Source of the DNA: Eulemur rufifrons
Lineage: Eukaryota; Chordata; Mammalia; Primates; Lemuridae
Assembly: GCF_041146395.1 (NCBI RefSeq)
Contig: NW_027182877.1
Span: forward strand, 298,501 to 362,500
Reading direction: 5' to 3'
DNA length: 64,000 nucleotides
Shown here: positions 36,201 through 50,426 of the stretch, piece by piece
Numbering within the stretch: the first letter of the stretch is position 1
Layout: every line of letters begins with the position of its first letter
Notes under the pieces: model-generated
What the model was told of the DNA's origin: nothing
Databases searched by the model: none
Seen by the model: only the letters and a program-made list of their open reading frames with translations
Translations under genes and position numbers: made by a program

Positions 36201-36694
36201 CCCTAAAGCTAACCCTAACCTGAACCCTAAACCTAACCCTAACACTGAACCTTCACTATATCCCTAACCCCTAAGCCTAATCCTAACTGTTAATCCTCAC
36301 CCTAACACTTAAACTGGACCATAACACTAAACATTAACCCTAACACTAAACTTTAACCCTAACCATAAGCCCAACACTTAACCCTAATCCTATCCCCTAA
36401 CCCTAAGCCCTAACCCTAAACCTAACCCTAACCCCAACCCTAACCCTTAATCTTGACCCTTACCATTAACCCTCACACTAACCCTAATCCTAATCTTTAA
36501 CCATAAAGCTAACACTGAAGCCTAACCCTGTGCCAAACGCTAAACCCAAACCTTAACCCTAACCCTGAAACTTAACCATAAACCTAACTGTAACTGTTAC
36601 ACCTAACACTAACCTCTAACCCTAACCCCTAACCCTAAGACCCCACCTTAACACTAACCCTAACCCTAAACATTATCATAATCCTACCCCTAAA
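33262..36694 (-). repeat. Array unit 4 (3433 bp)
   Basis: Boxes: a 33262-33459, b 33793-33983, B 34811-34997, c 35523-35719. Variable sites: G G C A T T. It matches unit 3 at all six sites, so the two may be a recent duplication. Confidence 0.92.
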
Positions 36695-39600
36695 TCTAAT
36701 TCTCGGACTTCTTGCTTTCTTAGAGTTTAGAAAGCCTAAAATCCTCCCATGCCATGAGTAAAAGGGGGCTCTGCAGCTCTCTCTTGCATGAAACCAGGAG
36801 CCCATACCTAGCGTATGATAGAGTGGGTTCCCGGGGACAATCCCATCCCCCTAACCCCAGCCCCCCGCCCAGTGCAGACAGGGCCTGTACGCTAAGTATA
36901 AACACTACCCCTAACAGATAACCCTCACCCTGAACATAGCACCTGACCCTGATCCTATTGCTCACCTTAAAACATAAACATCCCCGTAACCCTAACTTAT
37001 CCCCTTATCTTAACCTTAATGCATAACACCCTGAGAAGAAGCCCTATCCCATAATTCTAATCCTAACCCCTGGCCATAACCGTAACACCTCATCCCTAAT
37101 TCTAAAATGCCAACCCTAACCTTCACCCTGCCAACAACCCTAACCCTAACCCTAACCCCTAACCCTAAGCCCTCACCCTATCGCTAATCTTCATCCCTAA
37201 ACCGTACCGTAATCCTAACCCTAAATCTAATTCTCAGACTTGCTTTCGCAGAGTTTTGAAAGCCTACAATCCTACTAAGCCATGCATGAAAGCCCGCTCT
37301 GCCACAGTGTCCTGCATGAAACCCAGAGGCCCATACACTGCGTACGATAGAGTGGGCTCCCAGCGACCATCACAGACCCCTAACTTCGCCTCCTAGTGCA
37401 TACAGGGCCCGTGCCCTAAGCATAAACCCTACCCCACACCCATAACCCTAACCCAGAACATAACACCTAACCCTGATCCTACTGCTCACCTTAACACGTA
37501 AACCTCACCCTAACCCTAACTTAACCCCTTATCTTAACGATAATGCATGACACCCTGAGAACAAGCCCTATACCGTAATTCTAACCCTAACTCCTAGCCG
37601 TAACCATAACACCTAATCCCTAATTCTGAAACGCCAACCCTAACCTTAACCCTACCGACAACACTAACACTAACCCTAAAACCCTTACCCTAACCCTACG
37701 CCTAAAAATAACCCTAACCATTGATCCTTAGTCATAACCCCTAAAGCTTAACCCTAACCCTTAACGCTAATCCCAATCCTAACCATTAAACATAGCCCTA
37801 CTTAACCCTAACCCTAACCTATACGCTAATGCCTAGAGATCTAACCCCAACACTGACCTACAGTTAACACTAACCCTAACCCCTAATCCTAACCTTAAAC
37901 CTGAACCATAAACCTAACCCTTAACCCTAACCCTATTCCTAACCCCCTAACCCTAACCCTAACTGTTAAGCCTCACCCTAACCCTTAACCCTGACTCTAA
38001 CCCTAAACCTTAACCCTAACCCTGAACCCTAACCCTAAGCCTAACCCTTAACCCTAACCCTATCCCTTAACCCTAACCCCTAACCCTAACGCTAACCCCA
38101 ACCCTAAACCTCACCCTGGCCCCCAACCCAGACTTAACACCTAACCCCTAACACTAACTCTAAACCTAACCACTAATCCCTAGCACCTGACCCTGACTCG
38201 AAACCTAACCCCTAACTCGAAACCCCTAACCCCAAACCTAACCCTAATTCTCACACTACTTCCATTCCCAGAGTGAAGCAAGCCTACAATACAGCCATGC
38301 CACGTGTGAGATGAGGCTCTGCCTGAGTCCTGCATGTAGGTTTTGTCCCAAGGCCCAGGGAATGATGTTGTGCTTTTGTGGTGACTCCGACCACACCCCT
38401 CTCACCGTAGATTAACCAGGTCCTGTGCCCTTAAACTGACCGCTAAATCTAAGCCCTACCACCAACCCTAACCGCTGACCCTGAACCTAAGCCCCGAGCC
38501 TAAAGCCCAACACTAACTCTAAACACTTACCCTAAACCTAATCCCTAACCCTAATGCTAACCCCTAAACGTAACTCTAACCACGAACAGTAAACCTAACC
38601 CTAACCTCTAACACAAACCCTAACACATAACTCTAACCCTAAAACTAACCCTAACCCTTAACCCTAAACCTAAAACCTAACCCTAACCCTTAACCTTAAT
38701 CTTAACCGTTAACTCTCATGCTAACCTTTAATCCTAACCCTAATCCTAATCTTCAACCCTAAACCGAACACAACCCTAACCCTGTACCAAACCCTGACCC
38801 CTCATCTTAACCCTATCCGCAAACCTCAACCCCAAAACGAACTATAACCGTTAAACCTAACAGTAACCTTAAACCGTAACCCTAATCTGTAACCCTATCC
38901 CCTCACCATAACACTACACTTCATCCTGAACCCTAACCATAATCCTAACCCTAAATCTAATTCTCAGACTTCTTGCTTTCTTAGAGTTTAGAAAGCCTGC
39001 AATCCTCCCGTGCCATGTGTGAAAGGAGGCTCTACCACTGTGTCCTGCATGAAATCCACGGGCGCATACCCAGAGTCCGATACAGTGGGTTCCCGGTGAC
39101 AATCCCAGCCCCCTAACCTCCCCCCAGCCTAATGCCGACAGGGCCCGTGCGCTAAGCATAAATGATACCTTTAACAGATAACCCTAACCCTGAACATGGC
39201 ACCTAACCCTGTTCCTATTTCTCCCCTTAACACGTAAACCTCACCGTGAGCCTAACTTTAACCTCTTAACGTAACGTTAATGCATAACCCATTCCCTGAG
39301 AACATCCCCTATCCCGTAATTCTAACCCTATCTCCTAGTCATAACTGTAACACCTAATCCCTAACCCTAATTCTCCACCGCTAAGCCTAACCGTAACGCT
39401 GCCTACAACCCTAACACTGACAGGAACCCTTAGTTCTAACCCCAACGCTATGCCTAACAAAAGCCCTAACCCTTCACCCTTCACCCTAACCCCTGAGCAT
39501 TACCCTAACCTTTAACCGTAATCCTAATCCTAACCATTAAACCTAACCCTAGCTCTTAAAGCTAACCCTAAACCTTACCCTCACGACTAGACCTAACCCT

Positions 39601-40127
39601 GACACTAACCTAACACCTAACCCTAACCATAACCCCTAAAGCTAACCCTAACCTGAACCCTAAACCTAACCCTAACACTGAACCTTCACTATATCCCTAA
39701 CCCCTAAGCCTAATCCTAACTGTTAATCCTCACCCTAACACTTAAACTGGACCATAACACTAAACATTAACCCTAACACTAAACTTTAACCCTAACCATA
39801 AGCCCAACACTTAACCCTAATCCTATCCCCTAACCCTAAGCCCTAACCCTAAACCTAACCCTAACCCCAACCCTAACCCTTAATCTTGACCCTTACCATT
39901 AACCCTCACACTAACCCTAATCCTAATCTTTAACCATAAAGCTAACACTGAAGCCTAACCCTGTGCCAAACGCTAAACCCAAACCTTAACCCTAACCCTG
40001 AAACTTAACCATAAACCTAACTGTAACTGTTACACCTAACACTAACCTCTAACCCTAACCCCTAACCCTAAGACCCCACCTTAACACTAACCCTAACCCT
40101 AAACATTATCATAATCCTACCCCTAAA
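36695..40127 (-). repeat. Array unit 5 (3433 bp)
   Basis: Boxes: a 36695-36892, b 37226-37416, B 38244-38430, c 38956-39152. Variable sites: G G C G T T. A private change gives ATAAACATCCCC near 36974 (others ATAAACCTCCCC). Confidence 0.92.
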
Positions 40128-43100
40128 TCTAATTCTCGGACTTCTTGCTTTCTTAGAGTTTAGAAAGCCTAAAATCCTCCCATGCCATGAGTAAAAGGGG
40201 GCTCTGCAGCTCTCTCTTGCATGAAACCAGGAGCCCATACCTAGCGTATGATAGAGTGGGTTCCCGGGGACAATCCCATCCCCCTAACCCCAGCCCCCCG
40301 CCCAGTGCAGACAGGGCCTGTACGCTAAGTATAAACACTACCCCTAACAGATAACCCTCACCCTGAACATAGCACCTGACCCTGATCCTATTGCTCACCT
40401 TAAAACATAAACCTCCCCGTAACCCTAACTTATCCCCTTATCTTAACCTTAATGCATAACACCCTGAGAAGAAGCCCTATCCCATAATTCTAATCCTAAC
40501 CCCTGGCCATAACCGTAACACCTCATCCCTAATTCTAAAATGCCAACCCTAACCTTCACCCTGCCAACAACCCTAACCCTAACCCTAACCCCTAACCCTA
40601 AGCCCTCACCCTATCGCTAATCTTCATCCCTAAACCGTACCGTAATCCTAACCCTAAATCTAATTCTCAGACTTGCTTTCTCAGAGTTTTGAAAGCCTAC
40701 AATCCTACTAAGCCATGCATGAAAGCCCGCTCTGCCACAGTGTCCTGCATGAAACCCAGAGGCCCATACACTGCGTACGATAGAGTGGGCTCCCAGCGAC
40801 CATCACAGACCCCTAACTTCGCCTCCTAGTGCATACAGGGCCCGTGCCCTAAGCATAAACCCTACCCCACACCCATAACCCTAACCCAGAACATAACACC
40901 TAACCCTGATCCTACTGCTCACCTTAACACGTAAACCTCACCCTAACCCTAACTTAACCCCTTATCTTAACGATAATGCATGACACCCTGAGAACAAGCC
41001 CTATACCGTAATTCTAACCCTAACTCCTAGCCGTAACCATAACACCTAATCCCTAATTCTGAAACGCCAACCCTAACGTTAACCCTACCGACAACACTAA
41101 CACTAACCCTAAAACCCTTACCCTAACCCTACGCCTAAAAATAACCCTAACCATTGATCCTTAGTCATAACCCCTAAAGCTTAACCCTAACCCTTAACGC
41201 TAATCCCAATCCTAACCATTAAACATAACCCTACTTAACCCTAACCCTAACCTATACGCTAATGCCTAGAGATCTAACCCCAACACTGACCTACAGTTAA
41301 CACTAACCCTAACCCCTAATCCTAACCTTAAACCTGAACCATAAACCTAACCCTTAACCCTAACCCTATTCCTAACCCCCTAACCCTAACCCTAACTGTT
41401 AAGCCTCACCCTAACCCTTAACCCTGACTCTAACCCTAAACCTTAACCCTAACCCTGAACCCTAACCCTAAGCCTAACCCTTAACCCTAACCCTATCCCT
41501 TAACCCTAACCCCTAACCCTAACGCTAACCCCAACCCTAAACCTCACCCTGGCCCCCAACCCAGACTTAACACCTAACCCCTAACACTAACTCTAAACCT
41601 AACCACTAATCCCTAGCACCTGACCCTGACTCGAAACCTAACCCCTAACTCGAAACCCCTAACCCCAAACCTAACCCTAATTCTCACACTACTTCCATTC
41701 CCAGAGTGAAGCAAGCCTACAATACAGCCATGCCACGTGTGAGATGAGGCTCTGCCTGAGTCCTGCATGTAGGTTTTGTCCCAAGGCCCAGGGAATGATG
41801 TTGTGCTTTTGTGGTGACTCCGACCACACCCCTCTCACCGTAGATTAACCAGGTCCTGTGCCCTTAAACTGACCGCTAAATCTAAGCCCTACCACCAACC
41901 CTAACCGCTGACCCTGAACCTAAGCCCCGAGCCTAAAGCCCAACACTAACTCTAAACACTTACCCTAAACCTAATCCCTAACCCTAATGCTAACCCCTAA
42001 ACGTAACTCTAACCACGAACAGTAAACCTAACCCTAACCTCTAACACAAACCCTAACACATAACTCTAACCCTAAAACTAACCCTAACCCTTAACCCTAA
42101 ACCTAAAACCTAACCCTAACCCTTAACCTTAATCTTAACCGTTAACTCTCATGCTAACCTTTAATCCTAACCCTAATCCTAATCTTCAACCCTAAACCGA
42201 ACACAACCCTAACCCTGTACCAAACCCTGACCCCTCATCTTAACCCTATCCGCAAACCTCAACCCCAAAACGAACTATAACCGTTAAACCTAACAGTAAC
42301 CTTAAACCGTAACCCTAATCTGTAACCCTATCCCCTCACCATAACACTACACTTCATCCTGAACCCTAACCATAATCCTAACCCTAAATCTAATTCTCAG
42401 ACTTCTTGCTTTCTTAGAGTTTAGAAAGCCTGCAATCCTCCCGTGCCATGTGTGAAAGGAGGCTCTACCACTGTGTCCTGCATGAAATCCACGGGCGCAT
42501 ACCCAGAGTCCGATACAGTGGGTTCCCGGTGACAATCCCAGCCCCCTAACCTCCCCCCAGCCTAATGCCGACAGGGCCCGTGCGCTAAGCATAAATGATA
42601 CCTTTAACAGATAACCCTAACCCTGAACATGGCACCTAACCCTGTTCCTATTTCTCCCCTTAACACGTAAACCTCACCGTGAGCCTAACTTTAACCTCTT
42701 AACGTAACGTTAATGCATAACCCATTCCCTGAGAACATCCCCTATCCCGTAATTCTAACCCTATCTCCTAGTCATAACTGTAACACCTAATCCCTAACCC
42801 TAATTCTCCACCGCTAAGCCTAACCGTAACGCTGCCTACAACCCTAACACTGACAGGAACCCTTAGTTCTAACCCCAACGCTATGCCTAACAAAAGCCCT
42901 AACCCTTCACCCTTCACCCTAACCCCTGAGCATTACCCTAACCTTTAACCGTAATCCTAATCCTAACCATTAAACCTAACCCTAGCTCTTAAAGCTAACC
43001 CTAAACCTTACCCTCACGACTAGACCTAACCCTGACACTAACCTAACACCTAACCCTAACCATAACCCCTAAAGCTAACCCTAACCTGAACCCTAAACCT

Positions 43101-43560
43101 AACCCTAACACTGAACCTTCACTATATCCCTAACCCCTAAGCCTAATCCTAACTGTTAATCCTCACCCTAACACTTAAACTGGACCATAACACTAAACAT
43201 TAACCCTAACACTAAACTTTAACCCTAACCATAAGCCCAACACTTAACCCTAATCCTATCCCCTAACCCTAAGCCCTAACCCTAAACCTAACCCTAACCC
43301 CAACCCTAACCCTTAATCTTGACCCTTACCATTAACCCTCACACTAACCCTAATCCTAATCTTTAACCATAAAGCTAACACTGAAGCCTAACCCTGTGCC
43401 AAACGCTAAACCCAAACCTTAACCCTAACCCTGAAACTTAACCATAAACCTAACTGTAACTGTTACACCTAACACTAACCTCTAACCCTAACCCCTAACC
43501 CTAAGACCCCACCTTAACACTAACCCTAACCCTAAACATTATCATAATCCTACCCCTAAA
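40128..43560 (-). repeat. Array unit 6 (3433 bp)
   Basis: Boxes: a 40128-40325, b 40659-40849, B 41677-41863, c 42389-42585. Variable sites: G T G A T T, the only unit joining G at offset 377 to T at 553. Confidence 0.92.
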
Positions 43561-46500
43561 TCTAATTCTCGGACTTCTTGCTTTCTTAGAGTTTAGAAAG
43601 CCTAAAATCCTCCCATGCCATGAGTAAAAGGGGGCTCTGCAGCTCTCTCTTGCATGAAACCAGGAGCCCATACCTAGCGTATGATAGAGTGGGTTCCCGG
43701 GGACAATCCCATCCCCCTAACCCCAGCCCCCCGCCCAGTGCAGACAGGGCCTGTACGCTAAGTATAAACACTACCCCTAACAGATAACCCTCACCCTGAA
43801 CATAGCACCTGACCCTGATCCTATTGCTCACCTTAAAACATAAACCTCCCCGTAACCCTAACTTATCCCCTTATCTTAACCTTAATGCATAACACCCTGA
43901 GAAGAAGCCCTATCCCATAATTCTAATCCTAACCCCTAGCCATAACCGTAACACCTCATCCCTAATTCTAAAATGCCAACCCTAACCTTCACCCTGCCAA
44001 CAACCCTAACCCTAACCCTAACCCCTAACCCTAAGCCCTCACCCTATCGCTAATCTTCATCCCTAAACCGTACCGTAATCCTAACCCTAAATCTAATTCT
44101 CAGACTTGCTTTCTCAGAGTTTTGAAAGCCTACAATCCTACTAAGCCATGCATGAAAGCCCGCTCTGCCACAGTGTCCTGCATGAAACCCAGAGGCCCAT
44201 ACACTGCGTACGATAGAGTGGGCTCCCAGCGACCATCACAGACCCCTAACTTCGCCTCCTAGTGCATACAGGGCCCGTGCCCTAAGCATAAACCCTACCC
44301 CACACCCATAACCCTAACCCAGAACATAACACCTAACCCTGATCCTACTGCTCACCTTAACACGTAAACCTCACCCTAACCCTAACTTAACCCCTTATCT
44401 TAACGATAATGCATGACACCCTGAGAACAAGCCCTATACCGTAATTCTAACCCTAACTCCTAGCCGTAACCATAACACCTAATCCCTAATTCTGAAACGC
44501 CAACCCTAACCTTAACCCTACCGACAACACTAACACTAACCCTAAAACCCTTACCCTAACCCTACGCCTAAAAATAACCCTAACCATTGATCCTTAGTCA
44601 TAACCCCTAAAGCTTAACCCTAACCCTTAACGCTAATCCCAATCCTAACCATTAAACATAACCCTACTTAACCCTAACCCTAACCTATACGCTAATGCCT
44701 AGAGATCTAACCCCAACACTGACCTACAGTTAACACTAACCCTAACCCCTAATCCTAACCTTAAACCTGAACCATAAACCTAACCCTTAACCCTAACCCT
44801 ATTCCTAACCCCCTAACCCTAACCCTAACTGTTAAGCCTCACCCTAACCCTTAACCCTGACTCTAACCCTAAACCTTAACCCTAACCCTGAACCCTAACC
44901 CTAAGCCTAACCCTTAACCCTAACCCTATCCCTTAACCCTAACCCCTAACCCTAACGCTAACCCCAACCCTAAACCTCACCCTGGCCCCCAACCCAGACT
45001 TAACACCTAACCCCTAACACTAACTCTAAACCTAACCACTAATCCCTAGCACCTGACCCTGACTCGAAACCTAACCCCTAACTCGAAACCCCTAACCCCA
45101 AACCTAACCCTAATTCTCACACTACTTCCATTCCCAGAGTGAAGCAAGCCTACAATACAGCCATGCCACGTGTGAGATGAGGCTCTGCCTGAGTCCTGCA
45201 TGTAGGTTTTGTCCCAAGGCCCAGGGAATGATGTTGTGCTTTTGTGGTGACTCCGACCACACCCCTCTCACCGTAGATTAACCAGGTCCTGTGCCCTTAA
45301 ACTGACCGCTAAATCTAAGCCCTACCACCAACCCTAACCGCTGACCCTGAACCTAAGCCCCGAGCCTAAAGCCCAACACTAACTCTAAACACTTACCCTA
45401 AACCTAATCCCTAACCCTAATGCTAACCCCTAAACGTAACTCTAACCACGAACAGTAAACCTAACCCTAACCTCTAACACAAACCCTAACACATAACTCT
45501 AACCCTAAAACTAACCCTAACCCTTAACCCTAAACCTAAAACCTAACCCTAACCCTTAACCTTAATCTTAACCGTTAACTCTCATGCTAACCTTTAATCC
45601 TAACCCTAATCCTAATCTTCAACCCTAAACCGAACACAACCCTAACCCTGTACCAAACCCTGACCCCTCATCTTAACCCTATCCGCAAACCTCAACCCCA
45701 AAACGAACTATAACCGTTAAACCTAACAGTAACCTTAAACCGTAACCCTAATCTGTAACCCTATCCCCTCACCATAACACTACACTTCATCCTGAACCCT
45801 AACCATAATCCTAACCCTAAATCTAATTCTCAGACTTCTTGCTTTCTTAGAGTTTAGAAAGCCTGCAATCCTCCCGTGCCATGTGTGAAAGGAGGCTCTA
45901 CCACTGTGTCCTGCATGAAATCCACGGGCGCATACCCAGAGTCCGATACAGTGGGTTCCCGGTGACAATCCCAGCCCCCTAACCTCCCCCCAGCCTAATG
46001 CCGACAGGGCCCGTGCGCTAAGCATAAATGATACCTTTAACAGATAACCCTAACCCTGAACATGGCACCTAACCCTGTTCCTATTTCTCCCCTTAACACG
46101 TAAACCTCACCGTGAGCCTAACTTTAACCTCTTAACGTAACGTTAATGCATAACCCATTCCCTGAGAACATCCCCTATCCCGTAATTCTAACCCTATCTC
46201 CTAGTCATAACTGTAACACCTAATCCCTAACCCTAATTCTCCACCGCTAAGCCTAACCGTAACGCTGCCTACAACCCTAACACTGACAGGAACCCTTAGT
46301 TCTAACCCCAACGCTATGCCTAACAAAAGCCCTAACCCTTCACCCTTCACCCTAACCCCTGAGCATTACCCTAACCTTTAACCGTAATCCTAATCCTAAC
46401 CATTAAACCTAACCCTAGCTCTTAAAGCTAACCCTAAACCTTACCCTCACGACTAGACCTAACCCTGACACTAACCTAACACCTAACCCTAACCATAACC

Positions 46501-46993
46501 CCTAAAGCTAACCCTAACCTGAACCCTAAACCTAACCCTAACACTGAACCTTCACTATATCCCTAACCCCTAAGCCTAATCCTAACTGTTAATCCTCACC
46601 CTAACACTTAAACTGGACCATAACACTAAACATTAACCCTAACACTAAACTTTAACCCTAACCATAAGCCCAACACTTAACCCTAATCCTATCCCCTAAC
46701 CCTAAGCCCTAACCCTAAACCTAACCCTAACCCCAACCCTAACCCTTAATCTTGACCCTTACCATTAACCCTCACACTAACCCTAATCCTAATCTTTAAC
46801 CATAAAGCTAACACTGAAGCCTAACCCTGTGCCAAACGCTAAACCCAAACCTTAACCCTAACCCTGAAACTTAACCATAAACCTAACTGTAACTGTTACA
46901 CCTAACACTAACCTCTAACCCTAACCCCTAACCCTAAGACCCCACCTTAACACTAACCCTAACCCTAAACATTATCATAATCCTACCCCTAAA
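43561..46993 (-). repeat. Array unit 7 (3433 bp)
   Basis: Boxes: a 43561-43758, b 44092-44282, B 45110-45296, c 45822-46018. Variable sites: A T C A T T. Confidence 0.92.
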
Positions 46994-49900
46994 TCTAATT
47001 CTCGGACTTCTTGCTTTCTTAGAGTTTAGAAAGCCTAAAATCCTCCCATGCCATGAGTAAAAGGGGGCTCTGCAGCTCTCTCTTGCATGAAACCAGGAGC
47101 CCATACCTAGCGTATGATAGAGTGGGTTCCCGGGGACAATCCCATCCCCCTAACCCCAGCCCCCCGCCCAGTGCAGACAGGGCCTGTACGCTAAGTATAA
47201 ACACTACCCCTAACAGATAACCCTCACCCTGAACATAGCACCTGACCCTGATCCTATTGCTCACCTTAAAACATAAACCTCCCCGTAACCCTAACTTATC
47301 CCCTTATCTTAACCTTAATGCATAACACCCTGAGAAGAAGCCCTATCCCATAATTCTAATCCTAACCCCTGGCCATAACCGTAACACCTCATCCCTAATT
47401 CTAAAATGCCAACCCTAACCTTCACCCTGCCAACAACCCTAACCCTAACCCTAACCCCTAACCCTAAGCCCTCACCCTATCGCTAATCTTCATCCCTAAA
47501 CCGTACCGTAATCCTAACCCTAAATCTAATTCTCAGACTTGCTTTCGCAGAGTTTTGAAAGCCTACAATCCTACTAAGCCATGCATGAAAGCCCGCTCTG
47601 CCACAGTGTCCTGCATGAAACCCAGAGGCCCATACACTGCGTACGATAGAGTGGGCTCCCAGCGACCATCACAGACCCCTAACTTCGCCTCCTAGTGCAT
47701 ACAGGGCCCGTGCCCTAAGCATAAACCCTACCCCACACCCATAACCCTAACCCAGAACATAACACCTAACCCTGATCCTACTGCTCACCTTAACACGTAA
47801 ACCTCACCCTAACCCTAACTTAACCCCTTATCTTAACGATAATGCATGACACCCTGAGAACAAGCCCTATACCGTAATTCTAACCCTAACTCCTAGCCGT
47901 AACCATAACACCTAATCCCTAATTCTGAAACGCCAACCCTAACGTTAACCCTACCGACAACACTAACACTAACCCTAAAACCCTTACCCTAACCCTACGC
48001 CTAAAAATAACCCTAACCATTGATCCTTAGTCATAACCCCTAAAGCTTAACCCTAACCCTTAACGCTAATCCCAATCCTAACCATTAAACATAACCCTAC
48101 TTAACCCTAACCCTAACCTATACGCTAATGCCTAGAGATCTAACCCCAACACTGACCTACAGTTAACACTAACCCTAACCCCTAATCCTAACCTTAAACC
48201 TGAACCATAAACCTAACCCTTAACCCTAACCCTACTCCTAACCCCCTAACCCTAACCCTAACTGTTAAGCCTCACCCTAACCCTTAACCCTGACTCTAAC
48301 CCTAAACCTTAACCCTAACCCTGAACCCTAACCCTAAGCCTAACCCTTAACCCTAACCCTATCCCTTAACCCTAACCCCTAACCCTAACGCTAACCCCAA
48401 CCCTAAACCTCACCCTGGCCCCCAACCCAGACTTAACACCTAACCCCTAACACTAACTCTAAACCTAACCACTAATCCCTAGCACCTGACCCTGACTCGA
48501 AACCTAACCCCTAACTCGAAACCCCTAACCCCAAACCTAACCCTAATTCTCACACTACTTCCATTCCCAGAGTGAAGCAAGCCTACAATACAGCCATGCC
48601 ACGTGTGAGATGAGGCTCTGCCTGAGTCCTGCATGTAGGTTTTGTCCCAAGGCCCAGGGAATGATGTTGTGCTTTTGTGGTGACTCCGACCACACCCCTC
48701 TCACCGTAGATTAACCAGGTCCTGTGCCCTTAAACTGACCGCTAAATCTAAGCCCTACCACCAACCCTAACCGCTGACCCTGAACCTAAGCCCCGAGCCT
48801 AAAGCCCAACACTAACTCTAAACACTTACCCTAAACCTAATCCCTAACCCTAATGCTAACCCCTAAACGTAACTCTAACCACGAACAGTAAACCTAACCC
48901 TAACCTCTAACACAAACCCTAACACATAACTCTAACCCTAAAACTAACCCTAACCCTTAACCCTAAACCTAAAACCTAACCCTAACCCTTAACCTTAATC
49001 TTAACCGTTAACTCTCATGCTAACCTTTAATCCTAACCCTAATCCTAATCTTCAACCCTAAACCGAACACAACCCTAACCCTGTACCAAACCCTGACCCC
49101 TCATCTTAACCCTATCCGCAAACCTCAACCCCAAAACGAACTATAACCGTTAAACCTAACAGTAACCTTAAACCGTAACCCTAATCTGTAACCCTATCCC
49201 CTCACCATAACACTACACTTCATCCTGAACCCTAACCATAATCCTAACCCTAAATCTAATTCTCAGACTTCTTGCTTTCTTAGAGTTTAGAAAGCCTGCA
49301 ATCCTCCCGTGCCATGTGTGAAAGGAGGCTCTACCACTGTGTCCTGCATGAAATCCACGGGCGCATACCCAGAGTCCGATACAGTGGGTTCCCGGTGACA
49401 ATCCCAGCCCCCTAACCTCCCCCCAGCCTAATGCCGACAGGGCCCGTGCGCTAAGCATAAATGATACCTTTAACAGATAACCCTAACCCTGAACATGGCA
49501 CCTAACCCTGTTCCTATTTCTCCCCTTAACACGTAAACCTCACCGTGAGCCTAACTTTAACCTCTTAACGTAACGTTAATGCATAACCCATTCCCTGAGA
49601 ACATCCCCTATCCCGTAATTCTAACCCTATCTCCTAGTCATAACTGTAACACCTAATCCCTAACCCTAATTCTCCACCGCTAAGCCTAACCGTAACGCTG
49701 CCTACAACCCTAACACTGACAGGAACCCTTAGTTCTAACCCCAACGCTATGCCTAACAAAAGCCCTAACCCTTCACCCTTCACCCTAACCCCTGAGCATT
49801 ACCCTAACCTTTAACCGTAATCCTAATCCTAACCATTAAACCTAACCCTAGCTCTTAAAGCTAACCCTAAACCTTACCCTCACGACTAGACCTAACCCTG

Positions 49901-50426
49901 ACACTAACCTAACACCTAACCCTAACCATAACCCCTAAAGCTAACCCTAACCTGAACCCTAAACCTAACCCTAACACTGAACCTTCACTATATCCCTAAC
50001 CCCTAAGCCTAATCCTAACTGTTAATCCTCACCCTAACACTTAAACTGGACCATAACACTAAACATTAACCCTAACACTAAACTTTAACCCTAACCATAA
50101 GCCCAACACTTAACCCTAATCCTATCCCCTAACCCTAAGCCCTAACCCTAAACCTAACCCTAACCCCAACCCTAACCCTTAATCTTGACCCTTACCATTA
50201 ACCCTCACACTAACCCTAATCCTAATCTTTAACCATAAAGCTAACACTGAAGCCTAACCCTGTGCCAAACGCTAAACCCAAACCTTAACCCTAACCCTGA
50301 AACTTAACCATAAACCTAACTGTAACTGTTACACCTAACACTAACCTCTAACCCTAACCCCTAACCCTAAGACCCCACCTTAACACTAACCCTAACCCTA
50401 AACATTATCATAATCCTACCCCTAAA
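46994..50426 (-). repeat. Array unit 8 (3433 bp)
   Basis: Boxes: a 46994-47191, b 47525-47715, B 48543-48729, c 49255-49451. Variable sites: G G G A C T. It is the first unit with C at offset 1241, a change shared by units 8-11. Confidence 0.92.
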